From assembly GCA_014871385.1 (NCBI GenBank), contig CM026426.1:63965877-64029876 (forward strand): 64,000 bases of DNA, written 5' to 3'. Of this stretch, positions 22,541 through 34,993 are shown one piece after another (within the stretch, counting starts at the first letter, position 1; each line of letters starts with the position of its first letter). Origin of the DNA: Ceratodon purpureus (lineage: Eukaryota; Streptophyta; Bryopsida; Pseudoditrichales; Ditrichaceae). Under the pieces are notes generated by a model. It did not search any database and was not told the origin of the DNA. It was given only the letters and a program-made list of their open reading frames with translations. Position numbers and translations under genes: made by a program.

Positions 22541-23429
22541 TTCACATAAGCGGAGGACCACTGTTTATAGTCGGGATGATAGAACATGCTGTACAGGGCT
22601 AGGAGGTCGAAATATATATGTACTTGTCATACACATTGAACCTATTATAGTCCTTGTGAGACTTTATAAATGCCGCGAACACTCTCTCCAACAGCTATTG
22701 GAACCTGTTTTGTAACATGCCTCAGGTTTGTGATTGACGAATATGCTCATGACACTACAAACAAGGTGCAGACGTTGGCGTTTTTTTTTGGGTTCAGTGG
22801 CAGTTGATGGGTGCGCCATGACTGTAGACGCATTTGTCAGACAAAGTTTCAAGGTAAAGGGAATGAGGACGTCGGCGGGGACAGTAAGCGAGGCATTTGA
22901 ACTCCTCGAAAGAGAAGTATAATGTGACGTTGAAATACAGGGTCAAGCTTTGCTCTATCACGACTCTTGTAAGCAACATACAAGGCTTCCCTCTACTTAG
23001 TAACTACAATAAAGAAGGTGTAATGAACGACCTCAACATCATAATACTAGACAGGATTCACGTAATCAATTTTATATATTACTAGTAAGGAATGAGGAAC
23101 ACAATTGGAGAAACACAAAATGAGAGGAGAAGGAAAGGTTAATAGTGTATTCCTGATTCTCTGAAATTGAGGTGGCCTTGTAAGACATTGTACTAAGGAA
23201 AGAAAAGGATATAGAACCGCGTCGTGTTTCTCAGTTGATCAGATTTTAATTTTTTGTACTTGTAAAGTTTATAAGACATGCAACAATAATATCGAATAGA
23301 GGAAGTACGCTATTCATAAGTTATGTGAAGTTAGGGGGAACAGACACTAAAGGCAATGAATTTGCGGTTAAACATAAAAACTAGGGATATATGTGAAGAA
23401 AGAATCAATTGAAAACCAAAATAGGAAAG
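22541..23429. other. Gene-free interval
   Basis: AT-rich DNA with a T10 run near 22780. No coding frame longer than 60 codons has protein-like composition. Confidence 0.5.
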
Positions 23430-25090
23430 GTGATAAAGGACCATGAAGACAAAATTAGAAGAGGGAAACTGTATGGAATCCGAAAAGAAGAGATTTAAAA
23501 GTAATAGTGAAAAATGGAATTTGAGAACAGCTGCTCCAGAAATAAGATATGGCGATAGGAAGATAGATAGAATGGAAGGTTTTAACCAAAAAATTGAAAA
23601 AAAGTGGGCGAAGGATAGTAAAGCAACCCGATACAATTATAGATGGAAATAAAGATAACAATACGGATGAAAACGAAACACACTAGAATATGGTGGACAC
23701 AATAAGATAGAATGGAGGAATATAGTTATTAAAGACACAAGTAAAATAGGAAAGGACTCGTGAAACAAATCCCAACAAATACCTACAACATTGAAATCAC
23801 GGATGCAATTGAAAAATCAAAATTGCTGGTGAGGAAAAGAAGATAGATGGACTGGAAGAAATTAGAAAGGAAAGACAACAATACAAAGAAGAACAATGGG
23901 AAAAAAAATAAAAATATACATATGGAAATTAGCTATAAGAATAAGGATTAGGAAGGGAAAAAGAAGGGAAAATAAGGGGACAAGGAGAAAGAGTGGAAGA
24001 AATTAATAATATGAAGACAGAATTAAAAAATTGAACTATGGGAGAGCAAATCTAAGAACAAATTGTTATAGGCGTGATTAAGATCTAAAAATGAACAGAA
24101 GAAAAAAAAAAGGGCTAAAGATAGGAATATAGATAGTATGGAAGGTTTTAACAAACAATTAAAAAAAAGAAATGGAGAAGGATAGTAAAGCAATACGGAT
24201 GAACTTGAAAAACAAATTTGAGGGCGAGGAAAAGAAGATGGATGGAATGGAAGAAATTAGAAAGTAAAGAATAATAAAAAAAAGGGAACAAAGGGAAAAC
24301 AAATTAAAAAAAATAAAATAAAATAAAAATGAAAAAAAGAATAAGGATTAGAAAGGGAAAAAGGAAGGGAAAAAAAAAGGGGACAAGGAGATAGAGTGTA
24401 AAAAATTAATAATATGAAGACAGAATTAAAAAATTGAACTATATGATAGCTAATCTCAATAAAATATGTGGTAGGAGTGATTGAAATCAACTAAGAAAGT
24501 GAAAAAAAAAAGGAAAAGCTGAAGATAGGAAGATAGATAGAGTGGAATCTTATAATAAACTATTTAAAAAAGGGAGGGGGGGGGATAGGAACGCAAACTG
24601 CTACAGTTAAAGATGGAAATAAAGCTAAAAATAAGGGTAGAAACGATGCAAAGTACAATAAAATGGTCACAATAAGATAGAATGGAAAAATACAATTATT
24701 TAAGACAATATTAAAATAGAGATAGATGAGGAAAATTGTGGGATGAGGAAAAGAAGATAGATGGAATGGACGAAATTAGAAAGTAAAGACGACAATTAAA
24801 AAGGGAACAATGGGAAAATAAATCCAAAACATTAGATTTCAAAATGAAAATAAAATTAAAAATTAAAAGGGGTAAAGATAAGGAACGGAGGGGGACAAGG
24901 AGATAGAGTGGAAGAAATTAATAATATCAAGATAGAACTAAAAAATTGAACTATGGGATGGCAACTCTCCAAAAAAATTACTGAGGTTGAAATTAAAATC
25001 TAAAAAGAAAATGAAAAAACAAACGGAAAGGTGGAGATAGGAAGATAGAAAGAGTGGAAGGAATTATAAGAAAATTGATAGGAAATGAGA
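23430..25090 (+). repeat. Purine-rich satellite, three to four degenerate long tandem units
   Basis: The plus strand is almost free of C and made of A/G-rich text. The word GGAAAAGAAGATAGATGG recurs near 23833, 24230 and 24745. GGGGACAAGGAGATAGAGTG recurs near 23976, 24379 and 24890. A weaker first unit begins near 23430. The spacings of about 400 and 515 bp indicate tandem copies that differ by indels. The ORFs on both strands here are composition artefacts. Confidence 0.8.
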
Positions 25091-25363
25091 GTCACGTGTC
25101 TACGTTAATCGCAAAGCGATTTTAGAAACCTATGATACTACCTATGGGTATTGAGCCTGTTTCAATTTACATGTAAGAGAGAACACTCACAAGGAAGGGA
25201 GTGGGGAAGGGCATAGATGGATGCATGAAGGTAGGGTAATGTGTATATATTTGTAGAAGGGAATTTCATTAGGGGGGAATTTGTTCATTGAGGAATATGA
25301 GATAGGTTTAGGGTGGCAAGGTTAATTCATGGAAATGCCTCGCCTGAAGTGGGTTTGAGAGTG
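25091..25363. other. Satellite edge and spacer
   Basis: Transition from the purine satellite to ordinary sequence. No gene seen. A GGTTTAGGGTGG motif lies near 25302. Confidence 0.4.
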
Positions 25364-25702
25364 TTACGCACCTATGTTGTATATGTAATGGTGTAGGGCT
25401 TCGAATGTGTTAGAAGTCCCGGATGAGAGTTCTATGAATCCTGGAATAGGTCTCTTGCAGGTTGTTAATTGGAAACATTGAATTCTAGGTGTGCCAGTGT
25501 GAATTTCATTTTTGGGTCCGATACTTCCAGTAATGTAGTATCCGACGTCATCAATGTCCACTCCTCGTGACACAAGGGTTCGGTATTCAGTCAACAGTGT
25601 TTCACACGTGCCGTAAGGCGAATGCTGCAGAGCAGCTGTTGTGAAGTTCAGGAAGGTAGATTGCGCGGTGTTGGCAACAACCCAGTATCGATTTGACAGC
25701 GA
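25364..25702 (-). CDS. Last exon of an unrecognised gene
   Basis: After a CATAG acceptor at 25703 the minus strand reads 112 uninterrupted codons to a TAA at 25364, with balanced composition. Text includes RYWVVANTAQ, VDIDDVGYYITGSIG and FIELSSGTSNTFEAL. No upstream exon was established and no domain recognised. The reading does not resemble the transposon proteins around it, so it may be a fragment of a host gene. Confidence 0.45.
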   Translation of the reverse strand, partial: SLSNRYWVVANTAQSTFLNFTTAALQHSPYGTCETLLTEYRTLVSRGVDIDDVGYYITGSIGPKNEIHTGTPRIQCFQLTTCKRPIPGFIELSSGTSNTFEALHHYIYNIGA

Positions 25703-26720
25703 CTATGGACATGGAGACCTGGGGTAGGGATTATGGGGAACGCTCGCGTGATTCTGCTTGCGAGAATACGCTCCAAAGCTCCGACTAGAGCGTGCCACGC
25801 ACTTATTCAATGATCCCTTCGCGTATTCTGCAGCACTGTCGACACCGCCCGGTGCGGTGGAGGGGGCTTACCTCCTATTGCGCGCAGTCATATACCTTCG
25901 AACGTGGTAGGCTATTCAGCTACTCTGCTCCACAATCTCTGTTTAAAGTTTCTGGAACGAGGGGTTTGGAGTTAGCCATACGTTAGATTTGCGCCGCTAT
26001 AAATTGGGTACTCACCGAGCATGTACCCTTGATCGAACCCTCGGTGATGTGGATTGTAGCAGCAGGGTTTGCATTATGCAATTCTTTTATGTGCACTAGT
26101 GATTTCACCTCTTTCTTCAAAGTTATAGGTGGCATTCCTGGTTAGAGCGGAAGGGAATAGTGCCCATGTATCTTAGGGTTTGTCGGTAGTTGAATTTACA
26201 GAAGTAGTGAGTGGGGATGGAAGCGGGTCATTTTGTGGAGGGGAATTCTTGTGTTCACGTCTGCCTACCCAGAATTGCTTACATCACCGTCTCCCTTGGT
26301 CTCTACTCTACCTAGTTCAATGTAAGAACAGTCGCTTCGAGGCTTACCCTCGGGCTAAGATGCACAAAATGGTCAATCCAATACAGGGCTGACATAGTGA
26401 ACTGTAACGCCATTCCCAAATAAGGGAGGTCCCGCTCTAGATGTTTCCTACAGCAATAGCAACCTTCGATTCTGTGGTTACCTTTCTTTTTAGGAGGGCA
26501 TATCGCATTGCTACAACCTGTGAGGTGACCTATGATGCTTGTGACACTGACTTATGTTGACTTAGAGGGTCTTCTTTGATTAAGCGGCATTGGGTTGAAC
26601 TTGTGTACCTTTTGCATTCTCTGATACCCCGTCTTTGTGTGTGACAGGGTTACATGGAATTATATTTGCTCTGTTGGTGTCATAATAGTAACGCCGATTG
26701 TGCGTTGCAAGGAAGGAGAC
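25703..26720. other. No confident gene
   Basis: Short frames on both strands lack domains. Upstream exons of the 25364..25702 gene may lie here, but could not be fixed. Confidence 0.35.
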
Positions 26721-29700
26721 ATGGTAGAGACGCGGCCCGTGACATTGCCAGTGAAGATTTACGAGCGCATGTACAACATCGAATACCCGGACCAAGAGAA
26801 AGCGGAGGAACTCATGCTTGAGTTTGCAACAAGGTGCAAAGGAGAAAAGAAGCGAGGTGCGAATCGAAGGTACTTTGTCTGCGTTTATTGCGGCAAGGAT
26901 GATTTTAGCAACAAGCTTCGGCTGAATAAGCACAGGTACGAAGACGAGGCATGTGTCACAGGAGCACCAAGTTCGCTGTCAGACACCACTGTTGGTCCCG
27001 GAGAGGATATCCTTTGTGGTCTGGCACCTCCTCCCAAGAACAGCAAGACCAGTGGGAGAACTGTTAAATCCGACGCCATGGCTGTGCCGAAGCGGAAACA
27101 CGCTCAGACCGATAAGCAAGTGACACAGAACGAGGGTAACGCGAAGGATGTTGGAAAGGTGGGTGGAGTGAACAAGGTCTCAAGGGGAAGAGGTCAAGTG
27201 GAGAAGAATCGGAAGACGGAGAGGAGCCGGTGCGGAGATCTAAGAGGTCTCGATGTCATGTATCTTTTGAAGTGGACAATGCGCCGAGTAGTTCAGTCAT
27301 TGAGCGTGGAGACGCTATGCGGGAGGCGGTTCCACCGTGCACAGTGTCACGGCAAACAACAAACTTTGAATGTGACGGTCTTGACACCTTGGCTTGGGCT
27401 TCAATGCCTTTGTCAGTGGGTGTCGATAAGAACCAGATTAGGGAGTAGCCCAACACCAGAACATCAACAAAAGTCAATGTCACCGCCAAGGCTGGTCAGC
27501 GGCGACCTCAAGAGGGGGGTGCGATGAAGGTGAAGCTTCGTGAGAAGGCCATTGGCAGTGGAAGTATTGGACCTGACCAGCTAGACACGGTCTCTCTTGC
27601 ACAGCAAGGGAGACGTGGGGCGGATCGAAGAACCAGCGCACCCGTCGCGCCGCGCTTGCCCCCCCGGGACAAGATTGCCCACCTCCTGGCCACCACAGAC
27701 GCATGGGAAGAATGCCAGGCCGACCATCATGCAGAAGCGTTTGACGCGGGACCGAGGCTAGTCGGAGAAATGGTGTCTTTCATTGGCAAGAACCAAGGTT
27801 CTTTGGTCCATGACACTGATTGGTCGATGCCGCAAAATAGATCCGTGGACAAATCGATTTCGAGAATGGTTACGTGGGAGGTAGAATTTGGTACAAATGT
27901 AAGGTTGTCCCAATATTGGATCGAAGGCCATGGAAAACCGAACCTCGCCACGTTCCATCTTGAACTAGAGCCGACTTTACTGGCGCGTGAGGAAGTCCTC
28001 CGTGATTTTGAGGGAGCACATATGTCACTGGCACAACATAAGTCTGATGATAGACTATCAAAATTACAACCCCCCGCGCCCCCAACGGAACCACCCATGC
28101 CTGGCCTCTTCTACTTGCGCACATTTGAGGACGCCGTGGATCTGCCGTGGTCGTGGGATTGCAACGGGGGGGAGGACTTCAGGCGCAAGTGGGATTCAGC
28201 ATTCTTAAGTGCCGCGTTCCAAGAGTCGCTCATTGGCTGCCTTTGGTGGTGGACTGTTAAAAAGGTAAGTGAGGTTGACAACGATACAAATGTATTAAAA
28301 ACGTTGCAAGTGGCACTAGTATTACATGTCAAGCCATGAGTATTCATGAATGCGTCATGTGTCCGGCGGTTGGTCATAGCTCGTACGAATGCCATCCCTA
28401 CTCTTCTGCTTGACAGTATTCTGTGTCACCACTTGCAGACGGACAAAAACCTGCCGAACACTTTGAAGGCGATACGGGATCGGATTTCAAAAAGCATAGA
28501 GAATCTTGTGGCAAGCATGACCGAGAAGGAGCCATATCCCGAGCCCGACGCCCTGTGCGCATACGTCCAGTGGGTCAAAGACTATGCAACATACGAGAAG
28601 GAGAATTTGGAGTTCAAGGAAAGAGTCGACGCGGAGAATCGAGCCGACCTTCAGATTGCTATGGCAAAATTTAGAAGGCAGCACGCCTGGACCATAGAAC
28701 AAATTCTTTGGAATTGGTGCCCATTCTGGCAGATCCTCATGGACAACCTAGATGTTGTGAAGGACCTTCAGTCCCTGCCATGGCTACACGACTGTGAGTT
28801 CTATATGACGCACGCTCCCCTACGCACTCGATGAACCTTTGGTTATGTTGGGCACTTCTCTTGCACGCCTGTGTCCATGTTTCTCCTGGACGCAATACTT
28901 GACAAAGAGATTTCTTTCGTTTCACAGTGCCCGAGTCTTGAATGGTGCGGCAACAACTACTGCAGAGGCGAGCATGTCCAATGGAGCCTGCATCCCTTGT
29001 TTATGTCTTGAAGATCTATTTCTTGTATGAATACGGTCCTTTTTGTCAACTCGTGTGTCCTCTGTACGGAGTGTCGGAGGAGATTATCTTTGAGGCCTGT
29101 AGAGGGGAGAAACGAATCATGAGGGCAGTCGCAATGTTTGCATACCAAGGGCATATCTACTTTGCGGATGCGGGGCTCGAGGGAAGACAAGTTGCACTCC
29201 ATCGCCTGAAAGCAGTGATCACCGCAATCCGAGATGGAGAAGGCAATGAATTTGTGCGGGAGGCGATGAGGTGGATCAGGAACGTACAATTCCGGGCCTT
29301 GCAAGACCACGCTGCCATGAGCTCCTTCCAATTTGACCAGTCGTGGTGCGCGAAAAGTTTATGTCATTGGGCTGAACAGTGGGAACTGTGGCTGACAACG
29401 TTGCGCACGTGAGAGGAACGTGACATTGGATGGGTTCCCGGACCTTACACTCCGTCTTGCAGCGGTGAGGTGGCATCCCTCCGTAATGACATCCGTCGAC
29501 TAGTTGCTAAAATTGCCGCAGCAACGAGGAAGGAAGGCGACGCCCACTGGCAGTGTCACGAACGAGGAAGCGCGGAAGCCGGTCAGCGTCAGCCTGTCAG
29601 CCCGAAGAGTCGCTCCCCTCCCGTCAGCCTGAAGAGTCGCTCACTTCCCTCGAAGCGCCGGATCAGAAGAGTGGGAGAAGCAAACAATCAGATAGTACAG

Positions 29701-31692
29701 TGCAAACCGTCAACGTTCCTCCACGTCTTCTAGGTGTTACACCCGACGTGTCCGTGGAAATCGTGAGACAGGAGCCTGACAAAGCAGATATTTGTGAACC
29801 TGGCGGGGCCAATGGATTCGGTGTTGGAGAGTTGGATTTAATGAGATCAGGGACACCGGAATCTCTCTTCGCTACATTTGTCTCCTTTCCGATACATGGC
29901 GTTTTGGGCATGTGAAGAGCTATCTACCAAAAAAGAAGATCATGAGGGCGGTGTCACTGCTGGTGGATCTAACAGAACCCACTCGAAAGATGGTCTTCCC
30001 AACGAGGCATCTGTGGCAAGTGTGCGTGTGACAGCTAGTGTCACAATCACAGACACTCCAGACATACGAATTCGTGACACAGATTCGGCTTCAGTCGAAC
30101 ACGGCGGTGGAGATGTTGAGAGGAACAATCCCTACACTTTTGACGGTCCAGGATACAATGCGGTTGTCGAGATGCGTACCTCTAAAGGCGAAGGGACCCG
30201 TGACACAACGGCTACGATGTCACCAGAATCCAAATTCACTGTGACATTACGTGGTGCCAGCGCAGAACACGTTGAAGTACACGGGGACATAGGTTGCATA
30301 AGTGTCCCATTGCGACCTTGTTTCCTAGCATAGAGCATGGCATAGAGGCCAAACGTGAATCACCTACAGAGGAACCTTGTATGACTATGACACAAGTGAT
30401 GAGGAGCGCAGAAGGTGTCGAAGGGGTCGATGTAGAAGCACTTGTTTTTGAGGGGTCACTGTCTCAATGGATCAACGGGAATTCGGCCCCTGTTGGAGTT
30501 ACCTCTGTCAACAAAGTATCAATCCTTTGCAGACGTTCGCCGGATATAGTGTCACAAGACGATGGTTTCAACAACTGCCCTCTAAATCTTTAAGAGAAGT
30601 TCCAGAAGGACGGCCAGTCGGAGGCGGTGGAGCAGTTGATATGCTTATGAAACCATTGCGATGACGTACAGACGAACCTGAAGCCTAACATAACGATGGC
30701 GCTTCCAACAAAGGAGCGTACACCGGAAAAGAATGGGCCAATAAGACCACCTTGCGGGAGTGAGTGCCATGTTGGTGATGTTTAATTCCCAGGCCTCTCC
30801 TTGGAAGAGGTTTACCGCATTCTCAAGTTAGATGACCTCTTAAAGAGAGTACCAAGAGGTGGAGAGGGTACTATACGGAAGCTGGAGACTGTATTTTTCA
30901 ACCAGTACGGGAAAGAGTTAATAGTGAAACACAAGGCAATCTGGGACCTAAAGCATGTAAAAACGCGCCTTGGAAACGACATAGTGGATTTTGCAATGTC
31001 ACGGTTAGTACGGGCTGCTGGTGAGAACTTGGCCGCCCATGTCCACATTGTTAGTTCCTATGTAAGTGCCACCATTCCCGCAATCCTAGACCGACCCGAT
31101 GAAATGGAGAAGTTTGCGCGGAAATGGTTGGCGCCCCCGGCAGGTGTGGACCTGAGAAGCGTGAAAGACCTCATAATCCTGTGGGTGTGTTGTGACCATT
31201 GGTCGATTCTTGTTCTTCAACCAAGTACGGTACTCCACTTTGACTCCTCAAAAGATAGGGTTCACTTTCCGGCTGGGCGTCACTCGGAGTTTTGGCGTTG
31301 CTTGTCGAAGGCCTGGCAATGTCTCCTAAGCAAACCCAGGCAAGAGATTCAAGACGTGGTTACTGTCGAAGTAACCTAGCAAACCAGGAACAACGACTGC
31401 GGCCACTTGACCATTCGTAACGCCATGGTGTACCTGAAGGTAAGTACATTCTCCGACATGAAACGCCTAGTGCCACACAACCTTGAGCAATACCTTGTGA
31501 CACTTTGGTTCCATGACACTAACCTTTCACCACTGTGGACTTGATTATTTCATAGGACTGAGCAAAGGACCCGACTGCGACAACGGTGCAGCTTCCCAAA
31601 GATTATTTGCAACCTTACAGCATTAGAGATTTCAATGTCGAGATGATGGTGCTATTGGCGAAAGAACTAGATCCCAGTGTTAGAGACACTAG
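26721..31692 (+). pseudogene. Ulp1-like protease element 2: C2H2-like finger, long middle region, C48 protease
   Basis: ATG 26721 opens a helical region and a zinc-finger-like CVYCGKDDF...LNKH...C (about 26881-26950). A one-base gap at G4 27184-27187 precedes a basic segment, TAG 27446, and a long open stretch to donor AAAAAG|GTAAGT at 28264. Further exons are 28439-28793, 28928-29408 (TGA at 28939, an expected Arg) and 29463 onward, which breaks into shifting frames until 30600. The protease exon 30793-31439 reads LEEVYRILKLDDLL, the catalytic CCDHWSIL, HFDSS, a TAG at 31377, and NNDCGHLTIRN, giving the His, Asp and Cys expected for Ulp1/SENP peptidases. A last shared exon is 31556-31692. 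Ulp1 proteins cleave SUMO; activity here is doubtful given the stops. GTGACA/TGTCAC words are unusually frequent throughout. Element 1 is a shorter relative. Confidence 0.7.
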
Positions 31693-32301
31693 GTACATAG
31701 CTCCTTTCTGTCCCCTGAAACACAAAAATCCTACTAAAGGGATGACGTTGACCTCTAGATGAATGGGGAGCGTGTTCCGGCACCAAAGCGTAGATTAAGG
31801 GCATTGAAGAAGCTTCGGCCAAAAGTGTATGGCTTCGGCCGAAAGCAAGGCGTGACATTGGCACGAGCAGTAGGAACAGAATTACGATTTTAGGGCAAGA
31901 TCCCCCTTCCATAGGATCCCATATCATCGGTTTGTAATCCCACCATGTCAAGTGGCAAACCCGTTTATAAAATACAGCACGTCATGACTGCATTTGATTA
32001 CTTTCTCTTTATTCAAGCCAGGTGACCATGTTTCAGGACGCTTGTTGTGACTTTGTCCAGAATGCTTTTACCCGTACACTTCATTGTGAATGCGAATGAA
32101 GACAGATTTACAGCACCTATGTCCTTTTATTACGACACATCCTTTGTCTTTTCATTACAAAACCAAAAAATTAGGTTTTTTATTACAAAACCAGTGCCCT
32201 ACACAGACTAATAGACCGCACCTGTAGGCTACACTCTATGTAATACATTGAAATGCTTGTTAAAAAAACTAAGCTTCGTTGTGGTTGCTAAGATCACCGC
32301 C
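31693..32301. other. Gene-free interval
   Basis: Contains a GTGACATTG word at 31850, and AT-rich DNA with an imperfect direct repeat of TTATTACAAAACCA near 32150 and 32180. No coding frame. Confidence 0.45.
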
Positions 32302-32706
32302 CTAGTCTTCACTGTGGTTGCTAAGATTATCCGCCGTCTCCATGCACATTCCTAGGTAGAACTCTTCCCATAAACAATGAGTGTCTACGTTGGTCCACTG
32401 CTCTCCCGCAACTTCTTCCTGTCTATGCTCGGCGTCTTGAAAACTCCGAGTACGAACTCCCTCCAGTCCTGAAGCCGCACCTGCGGGTCGGAAGACCCTA
32501 AACCGCCGCTTCCTACCGTTCGCTCGGGTAGAAATGCCAGAGACGCGGGGCGGCGGTCTACCCTTCACGGCGAGGAACTTACTCAAACCAAACACCGTGA
32601 ATTGTACCATCACTAACACTGCAACCACAAAACAGAAGAGTACATTGAAAAGGGCTCGCACTTCTACGAAAACAACCAAGCAAAGGGAGCCCATGTCGAG
32701 GCCCAT
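32302..32706 (-). CDS. Small protein with one N-terminal membrane segment, unrecognised
   Basis: ATG 32706 to TAG 32302, 134 residues. Residues about 18-45 are strongly hydrophobic (LFNVLFCFVVAVLVMVQFTVF) and could form one transmembrane helix or signal anchor. The rest is basic, then acidic at the end. A TATATAAG box lies about 65 bp upstream on the same strand, which supports a real transcription unit. No family recognised. Confidence 0.45.
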   Translation of the reverse strand: MGLDMGSLCLVVFVEVRALFNVLFCFVVAVLVMVQFTVFGLSKFLAVKGRPPPRVSGISTRANGRKRRFRVFRPAGAASGLEGVRTRSFQDAEHRQEEVAGEQWTNVDTHCLWEEFYLGMCMETADNLSNHSED

Positions 32707-32768
32707 ACAGTTGCAAAAGCGATGATAATCAGCCGTTCAAGGAGGAGAAGAATGAAGAAAATGAGTCT

Positions 32769-32776
32769 CTTATATA
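32769..32776 (-). promoter_or_regulatory. TATA box of the small membrane-protein ORF
   Basis: TATATAAG on the minus strand, about 65 bp before the ATG at 32706. Confidence 0.45.
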
Positions 32777-32978
32777 TCCGATTGAATGCGGTAGCGTCAC
32801 CGAAAAGCTAAGTTCTTCCATGACACTGCCTACTAGACTGACTACTGCCTTACCTCAGTCTAGACATACTCTATGTCATACGGTTCTCAAACAATCTCCT
32901 AAATCGCTAACAAGGTGCTCCATGTGCTCCCTACCCTGCTCTCAACTTCAGGAGATGTTGATCAAGATCAACAGAGTG

Positions 32979-33411
32979 TCACCTCTTTTCCACACCGGCG
33001 ATGAAGATTGCTTTCAGCTTCCAGTAACGCGATGGCCAAGTTGCTTTCACTTTGTCCCTGTACGAACTCTTTTCCTTTGGACACGACAGTGACACCTTGC
33101 TTAGGTCGACAATAAGGATGTAATCTACCGGATGTGGCGCGCTCCCTCCGCCCCTCATAAGGTGTCCCCTCAGTTGCCGGTGCATCAGAAGCCCGTTTCG
33201 TCAAAACGCAGACAGTGCGTGGGACCATTCTGGGATCGCTAATGCTGTTCTGTCCGATAGTGTTAAGAGGCGCGTCTATGCCGTGTACATCAGCGATGCC
33301 GACAGAAAAATTTTTGGCCACACTATCTTGGTCAGCGACACCCTGAGAAGCCCACGACACAAGGAACTCAACGACCTCGTCTTCCAGACTAACTATTCTA
33401 CCCTTAGCCAT
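32979..33411 (-). CDS. Small protein with SLEDEV N-terminus, copy 1, frameshifted
   Basis: ATG 33411. The N-terminus reads VSLEDEVVEFLVSW. The C-terminus, read in a second frame, is SYRDKVKATWPSRYWKLK and ends at 32979. Both ends match the gene at 57137..57596 (TSLEDEVLEFLLSW and TYVEELEAIWPSKYQKLK), which sets the true reading and implies an indel near the GGGG run at about 33157. Length about 145 residues, middle poorly conserved. Not a family known to me. TGTCAC/GTGACA words lie in and around it (32979, 33089, 33416), in contrast to the CGGAC words around the other copy. Confidence 0.5.
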
Positions 33412-34993
33412 GATATGTCACCCGAACGAACCGGAGGGAAGTTGCAAAGAGGAAGAAGTAAGAAACTTTCGGTCTCTTTATGATATCCCCCGGTACGCGA
33501 CAAAACGACATGGTAGTATACCGGGGAAAATGGACCTAAAGCCGTGTGCAAGAGTCGGTAGTAACACTATCTAATGAAGATTGATTGATCAGTAACCTAG
33601 CTATCCATAATGAAAATAGGTTGCTAGTGTCACGAGCAGTGCCCCAACTTTATTCCGGTCTAAACCAAAGTTTCAATTTTTCTATCTAAACACCCATTTT
33701 CAGACGCCGGAACGCCGGCTTAAATCCCCTCTCAAGAAAGTCCTTGTCCCGCACCAGACTGAAATCCCTACCGTCTTCAACAGTCCGTAACACTCTAGAC
33801 GCTACAAGTGGATGCACTGTCCCCGACCGCATCTCTGCCTTCAGTGCCTTAACTCTCCCAGAGCTTGGTTTAAATCTGCAACCAGGTGCTCCATGAATAG
33901 TCGCTCCCCGAAAACCTCATTAGATAGTGTAATCACCAATTGCACTAGAGATTCACTTAGATCTTTGTTCGTATTCCTAGTCCGCGCCGGGGTATGAACA
34001 AGTGTTGCCACGGGGCTCAAGTCTCGTAAAAGAGAACCCAGGAAGAATTCATGGCTATTGTCGGAACAAAGAAACGCAACTAACATCCGGATAACACTCT
34101 AATTGAGCGTAAACTTCCGTATTGTCACTAGGTTCCGAGTATCGTCCAGGGATTCAATAGTGTTTCACCAAGTAGTTACTTCAAATCATTCCGAGCCTTG
34201 CCACTGCTCGGATAGTGTCTTTGGAACGTAACTCCTTGACTATCTCTCTCTCTCTTCCTCTCTCTCATCAGGTGTTTCGTCCACAAACCCCAACGTCTCG
34301 GATCAGTTACCGTCTCACAACTGTCCTAGAGTACTCTGGCGAGCAGGTCACACAGACGATCCTCTCCGATCCGTGAGACTACAATGACAAACCAATCCGG
34401 ATCTGGGAGAACCAGGATCCAATTATCCCTAGGCGACCCGTACCACGGTCCGACTCCCCCTTTCACTGTGCACGGAACTTCTTCAGAAGTTCAGGGAGCC
34501 CGACCAAGTACCCCTTGATCCGCTTCGACCCTAGCGACGGCTATTCCGTATGAGGTTGGTTTGGGGACGGAACAGTGAGGCTTCACTCCTACGACAATCC
34601 GCTAAATCTTTCCGCTCAATCCCATTTCCTTTCCGGTTCGGGTCTCGTCACAACTCCCATCACCTTCCTATCCGAGCTACAGCGGAACTCTCATATCCTT
34701 CCCGGATCATTCACACTTAGCGGGAAATCACGCACAGTACTTGCAAAACACGAATACTTTACTGATAAGGAATATAGGGAGAAAACATGCAAAAAACGAA
34801 GACCCGGACCGCATTGCCTGCCCTGTTTAAGTAAGCAGGGGCTTTCACAAAAGCGGCGGCGCCGGTAATTCAATAAAAACCCTAGTCCCTAAGTATCTAC
34901 CTAGAATTCTACTTTACAACTAAACGGGATCTCCCGATCCAAAATCTACCCCTATTAATCCGGAAAGTTACGGCCAGTGGCAGCAAGAGGAAT
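33412..34993. other. Gene-free interval with a short CT microsatellite
   Basis: No coding frame with protein character. A (CT)n tract occupies about 34243-34267. AAACCCTAGTCCCTAAG near 34877 is telo-box-like. Confidence 0.5.
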
